The notes below the pieces were generated by a model, which saw only the letters and a list, made by a program, of their open reading frames with translations, searched no databases and was not told the origin of the DNA. Of a stretch of 25,609 nt of DNA, positions 16,214-23,559 are shown one piece after another (positions within the stretch are counted from its first letter, which is position 1; each line of letters begins with the position of its first letter). Origin of the DNA: Deltaproteobacteria bacterium (GTDB lineage Bacteria > Desulfobacterota > Dissulfuribacteria > Dissulfuribacterales > QOAL01); contig JALSKY010000026.1 in assembly GCA_026988585.1 (NCBI GenBank), positions 1 to 25,609 on the forward strand, in the 5' to 3' direction. The position numbers and the translations under genes were made by a program.

Positions 16214-17071
16214 ATGGAAGCAGATCCCAAAAGCCCCAAATTCTGGGAAGCCTATGCCCAGACCGTTCAGAAAGAACCCATCTCAACCAAATGTCTCAGG
16301 CCAGAGACATGGGACAGCATCGCCCAATACTACGATGACCTGGAGGCCTGTCCGGACTATATGCATCAGGTCCAGACCGTAGTGGACACATTGAAAAATC
16401 AGGTATTGACCAACAAGAGCACGGTGATAGATGTGGCATGCGGCACAGGTAACTATGCCATTCGCCTGGCCCCCTTCTGCAAAAAGGTAGTCGCCCTGGA
16501 CATCTCCCCTGGAATGTTGCAAGAGCTCAAAAAAAAGATGGAAAGAACAGGAATAGAGAATATCGAAATAGTCAACCAGGACTGGAACCGATTTGAAACA
16601 GAAGAGCGTTTTGATCTGGTATTTGGCTCCATGACCCCGATTCTCGGTTCGACAGAGGGGATCAAGCGGTTTCTCCAACTCTCCAGGAGATATGTAGCCA
16701 TAGTGTTCTGGGCGGGTATCCGGGAAAACTTGCTCCTTCAGGAACTCTACAAGGAGATAATTGGCGGCACACTCAAGAAGAAGGGGCTGGATATCATCCT
16801 GCCATTCAACTACATCTACAGCCTTGGATATGCACCTGAACTGCACTTTTTCAGGGGATGCTGGGAAAAAAGACGAAAAACAGGGGAGCAGGTAAAAAAC
16901 CTTGTCTGGAGGTTGGAACTCTACAGGAAACTTACAGAACCAGAGAAACAGATAGTGAAGGAACGGATAGAGTCGAAGGCGGACAGTCAGGGAATGGTAT
17001 CAGTGACAACCAGAGTGCGCACATGTTTCATGCTGATAGACAAAAAGGCAGATCATTTTACCTGCGAATAG
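16214..17071 (+). CDS. Class I SAM-dependent methyltransferase
   Basis: The 285-aa product has a Rossmann-type methyltransferase core with motif I VIDVACGTGNYAIRLA (about residue 70), acidic motif II VVALDISPGML, and VNQDWNRF / FDLVFGSMTPIL for motifs III-IV. The N-terminus (PKFWEAYA, then WDSIAQYYDD) and the C-terminus are not diagnostic to me, so the substrate is unknown; small-molecule targets are as likely as macromolecules. I chose ATG 16214, with GGAG 12 nt upstream, over an in-frame TTG 25 codons earlier that would lie in the promoter region. It is transcribed away from fmdE and converges on yraN with an 18-nt gap and no obvious terminator. Confidence 0.85.
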   Translation: MEADPKSPKFWEAYAQTVQKEPISTKCLRPETWDSIAQYYDDLEACPDYMHQVQTVVDTLKNQVLTNKSTVIDVACGTGNYAIRLAPFCKKVVALDISPGMLQELKKKMERTGIENIEIVNQDWNRFETEERFDLVFGSMTPILGSTEGIKRFLQLSRRYVAIVFWAGIRENLLLQELYKEIIGGTLKKKGLDIILPFNYIYSLGYAPELHFFRGCWEKRRKTGEQVKNLVWRLELYRKLTEPEKQIVKERIESKADSQGMVSVTTRVRTCFMLIDKKADHFTCE

Positions 17072-17089
17072 ATATGAGAAAATTGACAA

Positions 17090-17464
17090 TCAGAAGGCAA
17101 AGGGGAGATGCGTAAACTCCGGCGGCCTTCCATCACGCAAAATTATTCCCAACACATCGAACCTGATCTGATATGGACCATCAAGCAATCCCTCCTTCTG
17201 AAGCCATGCCTCAGCACAACGCCTGATAGTCTGCTGTTTTACCTCAGTTACCGATTCTTCAGGCCTTCCAAATCCCCTGTCCTTTCTGGTTTTAACCTCT
17301 ACAAAGACGATCTCTTGCCCCTTACGGAGTATCAGGTCTATCTCTCCAAAACGTGTGCGAAAATTTCTCTGCACCAGATCGTAACCAAGGGACTGGAAGA
17401 AATCTGAGGCGAGACCTTCTCCCTTGCTGCCAAGGATTTTACTGCTTCTCTTTTTTCTGAACAT
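17090..17464 (-). CDS. yraN: YraN family (UPF0102) endonuclease-like protein
   Basis: A 124-aa member of the UPF0102 family, which adopts a restriction-endonuclease-like fold; its cellular role is not settled. Conserved features are LGSKGEGLASDFFQSLGY, NFRTRFGEIDLI (acidic catalytic-type residues), IVFVEVKTRKDRGFGRPEESV and the C-terminal IRFDVLGI. The ATG at 17464 is the only usable start, since an in-frame TAA lies four codons upstream; no clear ribosome site is present, suggesting coupling to the gene before it. It is the last gene of the ffh-led operon and is commonly found downstream of rnhB in related genomes. Confidence 0.93.
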   Translation of the reverse strand: MFRKKRSSKILGSKGEGLASDFFQSLGYDLVQRNFRTRFGEIDLILRKGQEIVFVEVKTRKDRGFGRPEESVTEVKQQTIRRCAEAWLQKEGLLDGPYQIRFDVLGIILRDGRPPEFTHLPFAF

Positions 17465-17488
17465 GGGATTAACTTATATGATGGCGGT

Positions 17489-17728
17489 TCAGCTTTTCAC
17501 TCCTTCCTTGATAGCGTTATCCACAACCCTGCGGACATCAGATATACATCATCTGCCCTGAGGATGATTTACCTTACAGTTACACCTTCCCCTCTTTTTG
17601 GCATCCTTTATCTGTTCAAGTATTGTGGAGAAGCCATACCTTTTCAGGTCCTGCCGGATATCCTCTGCCGTATATCCAAAACAGTAACAGACGAGAGAAT
17701 TTTTCTTTAGGCCATTTTCATTGTGCAT
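17489..17728 (-). CDS. Probable selenoprotein: BFD/CopZ-N-like [2Fe-2S] protein with Sec-Cys motif
   Basis: The ATG at 17728 has GGAG 7 nt upstream. The frame encodes Cys14 and Cys16 in VCYCFGYTAEDI, then GFSTILEQI, Cys49 and Cys51 in GRCNCKVNHPQGR, and then a TGA (17549-17551). In related small BFD/CopZ-N-type [2Fe-2S] proteins the motif NP-x-G-x is followed by Cys-Cys. Here the TGA takes the first Cys position, the next codon is Cys61, and the frame continues ISDVRRVVDNAIKEGVKS to a stop at 17489. This resembles the family's C-terminal LGDVRR helix. Read through, the product is 79 aa with Sec60; read as a stop it would be 59 aa and lack the conserved pair. A bSECIS-like hairpin follows the TGA. 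It sits between rnhB (41 nt) and yraN (24 nt). The likely role is Fe-S electron transfer or metal handling. A nonsense mutation is the main alternative. Confidence 0.8.
17518..17537 (-). promoter_or_regulatory. bSECIS-like hairpin for Sec insertion
   Basis: On the minus-strand RNA, GUCCGCA and UGUGGAU form a 7-bp stem (two G-U pairs, plus one outer U-A) around a GGGU loop. The loop's first G is the 20th base after the UGA; in E. coli fdhF the loop G is the 19th. The upper part GCA-GGGU-UGU resembles the fdhF GCA-GGUC-UGC. The element lies within the coding sequence, as bacterial SECIS elements do. Confidence 0.72.
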
Positions 17729-17769
17729 TATTGATCTCCAGTGGGTTGATCCAGTTAGCCCTCAATAGA

Positions 17770-18423
17770 TCAGGCAGGGATTACCCCCTTAAAACTCCGC
17801 CGGTGAATAGGTGAAGGGCCATAAATTTCCAAGGCCTTTCTATGAAGGGCAGTCCCATACCCCTTATGCCTTTCAAAACCATACTGGGGCCAGGCCATAG
17901 AGTACTTCACCATGAGCCTGTCCCTGTAAACCTTGGCAAGTATGGATGCAGCTGCAATGGAACAGGAACGAAGCTCTCCCTTGGTCAAGGTCTTTTGTGG
18001 CAGAGAGATATTGGGAACAGATTGGTTGCCATCCACCAACACGGCTGCAGCAGAAGGCGAGAGGGAAAGAACTGCTTTGGCCATCGCCTTCAAGCTGGCT
18101 TGAAGGATATTTATCCTGTCTATCTCGACAGAGTCCACCTGGGCGATGGAAAATGCTACGGCCCTGGCCCTTATCTCTTTGTCCAGGGCTTCCCGTTCCA
18201 AAGGGGAAAGGGCCTTGGAATCTGTAATTCCAAGATCAGAGAGATCAAAAGGAAGAATGACTGCTGCTGCCACAACCGGCCCTGCAAGACATCCCCTGCC
18301 AACCTCATCCACTCCTGCCACAAAAGAAAACCCCTGATCATGAAGCAGTGCCTCATAATACCAGGGGTCCTGCTGACGCTGGCCAGCATGTAGATCCTCA
18401 CGGAAAAGGGAGTTCTGAGACAC
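17770..18423 (-). CDS. rnhB: Ribonuclease HII
   Basis: Cleaves the RNA strand of RNA/DNA hybrids and single ribonucleotides in DNA. The 217-aa product contains FVAGVDEVGRGCLAGPVVAA (first Asp/Glu of the D-E-D-D active site), ITDSKALS, VLVDGN, and the conserved SCSIAAASILAKVYRDRLM with the late Asp. The C-terminus has HKGYGTALHRKAL and HRRSFKGV, also typical. The start is GTG at 18423 with AGGAAAGGGG upstream. It comes 27 nt after rplS in the same operon and is followed by the small selenoprotein-like gene. Confidence 0.96.
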   Translation of the reverse strand: MSQNSLFREDLHAGQRQQDPWYYEALLHDQGFSFVAGVDEVGRGCLAGPVVAAAVILPFDLSDLGITDSKALSPLEREALDKEIRARAVAFSIAQVDSVEIDRINILQASLKAMAKAVLSLSPSAAAVLVDGNQSVPNISLPQKTLTKGELRSCSIAAASILAKVYRDRLMVKYSMAWPQYGFERHKGYGTALHRKALEIYGPSPIHRRSFKGVIPA

Positions 18424-18450
18424 GAGCAGCCCCTTTCCTGCCCTCAGTTA

Positions 18451-18807
18451 CTATTGCTGGGTACGGCGACGAATCTTATGACGCATAGCCTTGCCCCTGA
18501 GGCCTCTGAGATAGTAGAGCTTGGACCGGTTGTGACGTCCCTGCTCAACCAGTTCAATCTTGTCGATTCTCGGAGAATTGACCGGAAAGATCCTCTCCAC
18601 ACCAACACCATAGGAGATCTTTCTGACAGTGAACGTTTCAGAGATCCCGGAGCCCTTTCTACTGATCACCACGCCCTCAAATACCTGGATACGCTCCTTG
18701 TCTGCAGTCTCCCTGATCTTTACATGAACCCTGACAGTATCACCAGGCCTGAAGGGTGGAATATCTGCTCTCAACTCCTCATAGGCCAGCTTTCTTATGA
18801 TATCCAT
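18451..18807 (-). CDS. rplS: 50S ribosomal protein L19
   Basis: L19 lies at the interface of the ribosomal subunits. The 118-aa product matches the family in length and motifs: FRPGDTVRVHVKIRE, RIQVFEGVVISRKGSG, SETFTVRKISYGVGVERIFP, DKIELVEQGRHNRSKLYYLR and the basic end GKAMRHKIRRR. AGGAGG lies inside the end of the preceding methyltransferase gene and the ATG follows that gene's stop by one base, so it is translationally coupled. Confidence 0.98.
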   Translation of the reverse strand: MDIIRKLAYEELRADIPPFRPGDTVRVHVKIRETADKERIQVFEGVVISRKGSGISETFTVRKISYGVGVERIFPVNSPRIDKIELVEQGRHNRSKLYYLRGLRGKAMRHKIRRRTQQ

Positions 18808-18808
18808 C

Positions 18809-19429
18809 TTAAAACGCCTCCTGAAATCGCGAAATTCTGTCCAAAATTATGGACACTGCACTCCTCACCGAAAGATGATTGTATCCTGTGCCTGGATCAA
18901 TGGGACTCAACAAATGATCACAAAGGGCGATACAATCGGGATGAAGCCCGGATGCAGTACCAAAGAGCAATAATATACTATCAAACTCCTTTTTGCACAC
19001 CCCTTTTTGAAAATTTTTCCAGGAAAGTGAAGATCCATATTCCCGGGCACTGGTGCCGATAATGGTCAAGGAGTCTTCGAGGACACTGGAACTGATGAGG
19101 CGAGGAATCTCTTCAACTGTTGAACATACCTCCACCAGTTGAAAGGCAGTATGCCTGTCCGGATTCAGCACCCCTCCTATTCCCTCTTGCCAATGTTTCC
19201 TGATAGTAGCCACAAGTTGCTGCTGTTCCCTCAGGGGAGTGACTACAAAAAATTTTTTGACTCCATAAGTGACACTAACCCTTGCGATATCATGGATATC
19301 CAGATTGGTAACGGCAGAGGTTATCAGTTCGCCTCTGCGGTTAAGGACTGGATGATGAACAAGGGCAATAGAAATAGAGGGGATAACTCTCTTCCCCACG
19401 AGATCGCCTGAATTCATCTCTGTAACCAC
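18809..19429 (-). CDS. SPOUT-type SAM-dependent RNA methyltransferase (TrmD-associated family)
   Basis: The 206-aa product belongs to the family found next to trmD in Desulfobacterota and Thermotoga (TM1570-like). It shows IALVHHPVLNRRGELITSAV, TNLDIHDIARVSVTYGVKKF, and the knot-forming C-terminal stretch ILLLFGTASGLHP with the end NHLSVRSAVSIILDRI. The RNA target is not known to me. GTG at 19429 has GGGGGA just upstream; an ATG four codons later is an alternative. It lies between trmD (20 nt) and rplS. Its first coding segment (19350-19406) is duplicated in inverted orientation near divIVA. Confidence 0.85.
   Translation of the reverse strand: MVTEMNSGDLVGKRVIPSISIALVHHPVLNRRGELITSAVTNLDIHDIARVSVTYGVKKFFVVTPLREQQQLVATIRKHWQEGIGGVLNPDRHTAFQLVEVCSTVEEIPRLISSSVLEDSLTIIGTSAREYGSSLSWKNFQKGVCKKEFDSILLLFGTASGLHPDCIALCDHLLSPIDPGTGYNHLSVRSAVSIILDRISRFQEAF
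19350..19406 (-). repeat. Source copy of the 57-bp inverted duplication
   Basis: This lies inside the 5' end of the SPOUT methyltransferase gene and encodes DLVGKRVIPSISIALVHHP. It is 56/57 identical, in opposite orientation, to 13270-13326. As it is part of an intact conserved gene, it is the likely donor and the other site the recipient. Confidence 0.85.
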
Positions 19430-19449
19430 TTATCCCCCAGCTTCCATGT

Positions 19450-20220
19450 TCATTCCTGTTCCCTGTCAGTAGAGTCATGCCCCTTGGAGTCTCTCAGTTC
19501 ATCCAGGATTCGAAGGTCTTCAGTCGAGAGAACAGCGGTGGCCAGCAGATCAGGACGCCTTTCAAGAGTGATCCTCAGAGACTCCCTCCTGCGCCACTCT
19601 TCAATTCTCTTGTGGTCTCCGGAAAGAAGCGGTTCAGGGACCTTCCAACCACGAAAATCCCTTGGCCTCGTGTAATGTGGATGTTCCAGAAGCCCATTGG
19701 AAAATGAATCATGCTCAGCAGAACTTTCACACCCAAGGGCCCCAGGAATCAAGCGCACCACTGCATCCACAACCACCATGGCTGCAGGCTCACCGCCTGA
19801 AAGCACATAATCTCCAATAGATATCTCCAGGTCCACAAGGTGGTCTATTATCCGCTGATCCACCCCTTCATACCTCCCGCAGAGTATTACCAAATGCTCA
19901 TGTTGCACCAGTTGGACCGCCATCTCCTGCGAGAAAGGCCTGCCCCTGGGAGAGAGATAGATCACCTTGCTGCTGGTGGTTCCTGCTTCATCAACACCGA
20001 GATGCTCCAGTGCTTCAAATATGGGGCCTGGAACCATTACCATTCCCTCACCGCCGCCGTATGGCCGGTCATCAGTGGTCCGGTGGCGATCATGGGTAAA
20101 CTCCCTGAGATCCCAAGGCGTGATCTGGACCAGACCTGCCTCGATTGCCCTGCGTATAATTCCGTGAGCCAAGGGCGAGGAGAAGTATTCAGGAAAGATG
20201 GTTAAGATATCTATCTTCAT
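19450..20220 (-). CDS. trmD: tRNA (guanine-N1-)-methyltransferase
   Basis: Methylates G37 of tRNAs with G at position 36, preventing frameshifts. The 256-aa product has the N-terminal MKIDILTIFPEYF, DDRPYGGGEGMVM, the knot motifs VIYLSPRGRPFSQ, LVILCGRYEGVDQRI and ISIGDYVLSGGEPAA, and the C-terminal LLEHPHYTRPRDFRG and SGDHKRIEEWRR. Length is normal. The ATG at 20220 has only a modest GCAGG upstream. It follows rimM by 25 nt, the standard order. Confidence 0.98.
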   Translation of the reverse strand: MKIDILTIFPEYFSSPLAHGIIRRAIEAGLVQITPWDLREFTHDRHRTTDDRPYGGGEGMVMVPGPIFEALEHLGVDEAGTTSSKVIYLSPRGRPFSQEMAVQLVQHEHLVILCGRYEGVDQRIIDHLVDLEISIGDYVLSGGEPAAMVVVDAVVRLIPGALGCESSAEHDSFSNGLLEHPHYTRPRDFRGWKVPEPLLSGDHKRIEEWRRRESLRITLERRPDLLATAVLSTEDLRILDELRDSKGHDSTDREQE

Positions 20221-20245
20221 AAAAGCAAACAGCCTGCATAAAGGA

Positions 20246-20845
20246 TCAATTCTGTTCTGGATCCCGGGAAAGAATGGTACGGGTTCCTCTTTTCTTGACA
20301 GGAGTCGAAGTGGCTTCCACCAACCCGTCAGGCAGATCCACTACCATGATTCCACTTTTGGGATCAACCTCCAGCACCAGCTCATCAACAAAGGGGATCA
20401 TAAATTCCACTCCATCTTCATCCCGTACCACCAAATTGTCATGCCCTGCTCCACCAGATCCTGACTCCAGCAGGGCTGTGACCTGCCCGAGATATCTGTG
20501 ATCCAGAGAGACCACCCTCATACCTATAATCTGGTGGAGATAGAACTCATCCTCCTTTGGTTCCGGGAGGTTCTCTTCCGCCTGGAACAGTTCAACTCCT
20601 GCCAGCTTCTCCGCCATGTTCCTGTCATTTACATCAGCAAACTTGACAAGAAAACTGGCATGATCCCTTTGCCTCTTTCTCTCTATGGCTATCTCATGAT
20701 ATCTGCCGGAAGAATCCCTGATGAACAGGCTGGATGCACTGGCTACTCCGCTGGCTCCAGGAGGATGTCTGACAACAACTTCCCCCCTGATACCGTGAGG
20801 ACGGGCTACTCTGCCAACAGAAATAAAAGATTTAATGCTTTCCAT
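20246..20845 (-). CDS. rimM: 16S rRNA processing protein RimM
   Basis: RimM binds S19 and helps mature the 30S head. The 199-aa product (ATG at 20845) starts with ISVGRVARPHGIRGEVVVR, the RimM N-terminal barrel, continues through FADVNDRNMAEKLAGVELF, and has the PRC-like C-terminal barrel with EFYLHQIIGMRVV, GHDNLVVRDEDGVEFMIPF and DLPDGL. It ends in a basic tail (VKKRGTRTIL). No clear ribosome site precedes the ATG; a TTG ten codons upstream is an alternative with no better site. Gene order khpA-rimM-trmD is canonical, though the 249-nt gap to khpA is unusually large. Confidence 0.95.
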   Translation of the reverse strand: MESIKSFISVGRVARPHGIRGEVVVRHPPGASGVASASSLFIRDSSGRYHEIAIERKRQRDHASFLVKFADVNDRNMAEKLAGVELFQAEENLPEPKEDEFYLHQIIGMRVVSLDHRYLGQVTALLESGSGGAGHDNLVVRDEDGVEFMIPFVDELVLEVDPKSGIMVVDLPDGLVEATSTPVKKRGTRTILSRDPEQN

Positions 20846-21094
20846 GATAGTTAGCTGAGTACTGCATCGAGGCAAAGGGGCGGTAAGAAATCAGGCCTGA
20901 CATGCTGTTTCCCTGAATATACCTTTCCTGCCATTGCTATGGCATGGTACTCAAGGCTGACAGAGGAAACTACAAGGTTGCAGAAGACCGGCAGGAAATT
21001 CGATTAACTGATTGATTACAGATCAAAAAGTGCCGGCCATGGAATAGATATATATTGGGCTGCAGCCCTGGATACAGAGAACCATGCAGGAATA

Positions 21095-21325
21095 CTATTC
21101 CAGAATCTCCAGGACTGCCCTCTTACGCAACTTGGTGGAGGCAGCACTCAAAATGGTCCTCATGGCCCTGGCAGTGCGACCCTGTTTTCCAATGATCTTT
21201 CCCAGGTCCTCCTTTGCCACCTTGAGCTCGATGACCGATGTCTGCTGCCCCTCTATTTCATTGACCTCTACTGCGTCCGGATTGTCCACAAGAGCCTTAG
21301 CGATCTGTTCAATGAGTTCCTTCAT
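21095..21325 (-). CDS. khpA: KH-domain RNA-binding protein KhpA
   Basis: A 76-aa single KH-domain protein that binds RNA. It has VIELKVAKEDLGKIIGKQG followed by RTARAMRTIL, the GxxG loop (GKQG) and helix of the KH fold. GGAGG lies 6 nt upstream of the ATG at 21325. Its place between rpsP and rimM is standard. In other bacteria KhpA pairs with KhpB; no partner is visible here. Confidence 0.94.
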   Translation of the reverse strand: MKELIEQIAKALVDNPDAVEVNEIEGQQTSVIELKVAKEDLGKIIGKQGRTARAMRTILSAASTKLRKRAVLEILE

Positions 21326-21499
21326 GATTCACCTCCACTGCCATCTGCTTCATCCTCTGCCCTGCCTAAAATGACATAAACATGGAAAACCCAGCAGCCA
21401 ACTCATCTCCTCACCAACAAGTATAAATATGATGGACTGAAGAAACAGTACTGAACTGACTGGATCAAACAGATCACTATTTTTAGATAGGCATGAAAA

Positions 21500-21745
21500 C
21501 TATGCCTGACAACCCACTTTTTTAAGCAAGGATCTCACGGTATCACTGGGCTTGGCACCAAGCTCCAGCCACTCCTTGACCTTGTCACAGTCTATCTTTA
21601 TCTCTGCAGGCTCCTTCAGTGGATCATAGGTCCCAAGAATAGCCAAAAATTTTCCATCTCTCGGGGACTCAGAATTTGCTGCAACAACACGATAAAAAGG
21701 CCTTTTCTTTCTGCCGCCGCGGGCCAAACGGATCCTTAATGCCAT
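21500..21745 (-). CDS. rpsP: 30S ribosomal protein S16
   Basis: S16 is an early assembly protein of the 30S body. The ATG at 21745 with GGAGG 5 nt upstream gives 81 aa, the usual length. It reads MALRIRLARGGRKKRPFYRV, then ILGTYDPLKEPAEIKIDCDKV and GAKPSDTVRSLLKKVG. The frame stays open 30 codons further upstream without family sequence. A 6-bp hairpin (21489-21507) overlaps the stop codon but lacks a U tract, so it is not a clear terminator. Confidence 0.97.
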   Translation of the reverse strand: MALRIRLARGGRKKRPFYRVVAANSESPRDGKFLAILGTYDPLKEPAEIKIDCDKVKEWLELGAKPSDTVRSLLKKVGCQA

Positions 21746-21786
21746 CAATTCCTCCAGTTTTTCAATTTGTTGTCTGTTTTTATCTG

Positions 21787-21807
21787 AAAGATGTCCTTGA
21801 CATCTTT
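21787..21807. other. Strong hairpin between ffh and rpsP
   Basis: A perfect 9-bp inverted repeat AAAGATGTC / GACATCTTT encloses three bases. On the plus strand it is followed by more T's; in the direction of the operon (minus) only three U's follow, so it would be a poor terminator. It sits about 40 nt upstream of the rpsP ATG and could be a processing site or attenuator. Confidence 0.55.
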
Positions 21808-21923
21808 TTAACCTATCGGACACTGCCTGAATCATATTCTAACCGGCAAACTTCATCCGGTTTCCAACACTGATCTCCAGGTTGGCCAACGCTCTCTGTT
21901 GATTGGATCGGAAGAGGCGCTAT

Positions 21924-23255
21924 TTAAATGGAAAAAAGCCCTTTTGGCAACCCCTTCATCTTTCCCTTGCCCAGCTTCTTCAACATCTTGTTCATTTCAG
22001 CATAATTTTTCAGGAGCTGATTCACATCCTGTACTGTAGTACCGCTTCCCTTGGCGATCCTCTTACGCCTGCTGGCATTTATTATCTGATATTTCCTGCG
22101 TTCCTGGGGAGTCATGGAGTTGATGATAGCCTCTATCTTTACCAATTCCTTCTCCTCAGGCATCATCCCTTTGAGTTTTTTCATCTTGTTGAAACCAGGG
22201 ATCATTGAAATTATCTGCTCAAGGCTTCCCATCTTTCTGACTTGCCGGAGCTGATCCCTGAAATCCTCGAGAGTAAACTGGTTTTTCTTTATTTTGTTCT
22301 GTAATTCGAGGGCTTTGTCCTGATCTATAGTATCCTGGGCCTTCTCTATAAGGGTCAGTACATCCCCCATGCCGAGAATCCGCCCGGCAACGCGATCCGG
22401 ATGGAACGGCTCCAGAGCGTTGAGTTTCTCTCCAATACCGATAAACTTGATGGGAGAACCGGTAACTGACTGGATGGAAAGGGCTGCACCGCCTCTTGCA
22501 TCGCCCTCCATCTTGGTGAGGACCACACCGGTTATCCCAAGGAGATCATGAAATGAACCAGCTATGTTAACAGCATCCTGACCGGTCATGGCATCCGCAA
22601 CCAGCAGTATCTCCTGTGGCTCAACCGTCTCCTTTATCTGTTTCAGCTCTGCCATGAGAGGTTCATCCAGATGGAGACGGCCGGCAGTATCTATGATAAC
22701 AGTATCAAGCCCCAGCAACTCCGCCTTCTTCACCGCCTGTCTTGCTATATCCACAGGCATCATGTCCGTGCGGGACTCAAAGACAGGGATGTTAAGCTGC
22801 TTACCAAGGAGAGTGAGCTGTTCTATGGCTGCTGGCCGCTGGACATCTGCAGGGACAAGATATGGTTTTCTTCCCTTCTTCCTGAGCCAGCGGGCAAGCT
22901 TCCCTGCTGTAGTCGTCTTACCTGAGCCCTGGAGCCCCACAAGGAGAATCACCGCAGGCTGCCGGCCAGCCAGATCCAGTTGACGGTTACGTTTCCCCAG
23001 AAGATCTATGAGCTCCTCATGGACTATCTTTACTACCTGCTGACCAGGGGTCAGACTCTCCATCACCTCCTGGCCAAGGGCGCGTTCCTTGATACGCTTG
23101 ATGAAATCCTTGACAACCCTGTAGTTGACATCGGCCTCCAGGAGGGCAAGGCGCACCTCCCTCAATGCCTCGTTGATATCGGCTTCAGTAAGCGCCCCAT
23201 GGCTTTTGAGCCTTTTGAATACCCCGTTGAGCCTGCCGCTGAGGTTGTCAAACAT
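21924..23255 (-). CDS. ffh: Signal recognition particle protein Ffh (SRP54)
   Basis: The SRP GTPase binds 4.5S RNA and signal sequences of nascent membrane proteins. From the ATG at 23255 (AAGGAAA upstream) the product is 443 aa, the normal length. It begins MFDNLSGRLNGVFKRLK; the NG domain shows VGLQGSGKTTTAGKLA (G1), PADVQRPAAIEQL, DTAGRLH (G3), LTKMEGDARGGAALS (G4 region) and FIGIGEKLNALEPF. The methionine-rich M domain follows from about residue 300 with RRKRIAKGSGT for RNA binding. The frame stays open upstream but without family sequence. It heads the ribosome-maturation operon. Confidence 0.98.
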   Translation of the reverse strand: MFDNLSGRLNGVFKRLKSHGALTEADINEALREVRLALLEADVNYRVVKDFIKRIKERALGQEVMESLTPGQQVVKIVHEELIDLLGKRNRQLDLAGRQPAVILLVGLQGSGKTTTAGKLARWLRKKGRKPYLVPADVQRPAAIEQLTLLGKQLNIPVFESRTDMMPVDIARQAVKKAELLGLDTVIIDTAGRLHLDEPLMAELKQIKETVEPQEILLVADAMTGQDAVNIAGSFHDLLGITGVVLTKMEGDARGGAALSIQSVTGSPIKFIGIGEKLNALEPFHPDRVAGRILGMGDVLTLIEKAQDTIDQDKALELQNKIKKNQFTLEDFRDQLRQVRKMGSLEQIISMIPGFNKMKKLKGMMPEEKELVKIEAIINSMTPQERRKYQIINASRRKRIAKGSGTTVQDVNQLLKNYAEMNKMLKKLGKGKMKGLPKGLFSI

Positions 23256-23470
23256 CTGCTTTTCTGTTTCCTTTATACTTGTTTTTTGATGCTTGTTTTT
23301 CTCTATTTTCAGAACTGTGACGCAAGGGTCATCTTTTACCCTCCCCCATCCATGCAAAGCAGGCACGGACAAGAGAAAGATCATCGGTTAAGACAGCATC
23401 CTGCCACCGGTTCAAAAAATTGAAAAGGCCGCAAGTCTGTCCTTGTGGTCCGAAAGAGATGAACCGATAA

Positions 23471-23499
23471 AAGATAATGAGACAGGCCAATGGTGTCAA
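23471..23499 (-). promoter_or_regulatory. Sigma-70 promoter for the ffh operon
   Basis: On the minus strand a perfect TTGACA (23494-23499) is followed after 17 nt by TATCTT (23471-23476). This is the best promoter match in the window and lies about 215 nt upstream of the ffh ATG. Confidence 0.7.
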
Positions 23500-23530
23500 C
23501 AAAAAGGGGCACAGCCGCTCAAATATAATC

Positions 23531-23559
23531 TTGACGTCAGGAGGCTACACAATTAAATT
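23531..23559 (+). promoter_or_regulatory. Promoter for tRNA-Ser(UGA)
   Basis: TTGACG (23531-23536) and TAAATT (23554-23559) are separated by 17 nt and end 24 nt before the mature tRNA 5' end. The spacing and position fit a tRNA promoter. Confidence 0.6.

Noticed and set aside
17549..17728. Plain 59-aa protein ending at the TGA
   Set aside because: It would lack the conserved Cys-Cys pair and leave the family-like downstream codons and bSECIS-like hairpin unexplained; kept as the alternative.
20846..21000. Small coding gene between khpA and rimM on the minus strand
   Set aside because: The open frame has no start codon with a ribosome site and no recognisable family.
21489..21507. Terminator after rpsP
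   Set aside because: The 6-bp hairpin lacks a U tract in the operon's direction, and the operon order suggests read-through.
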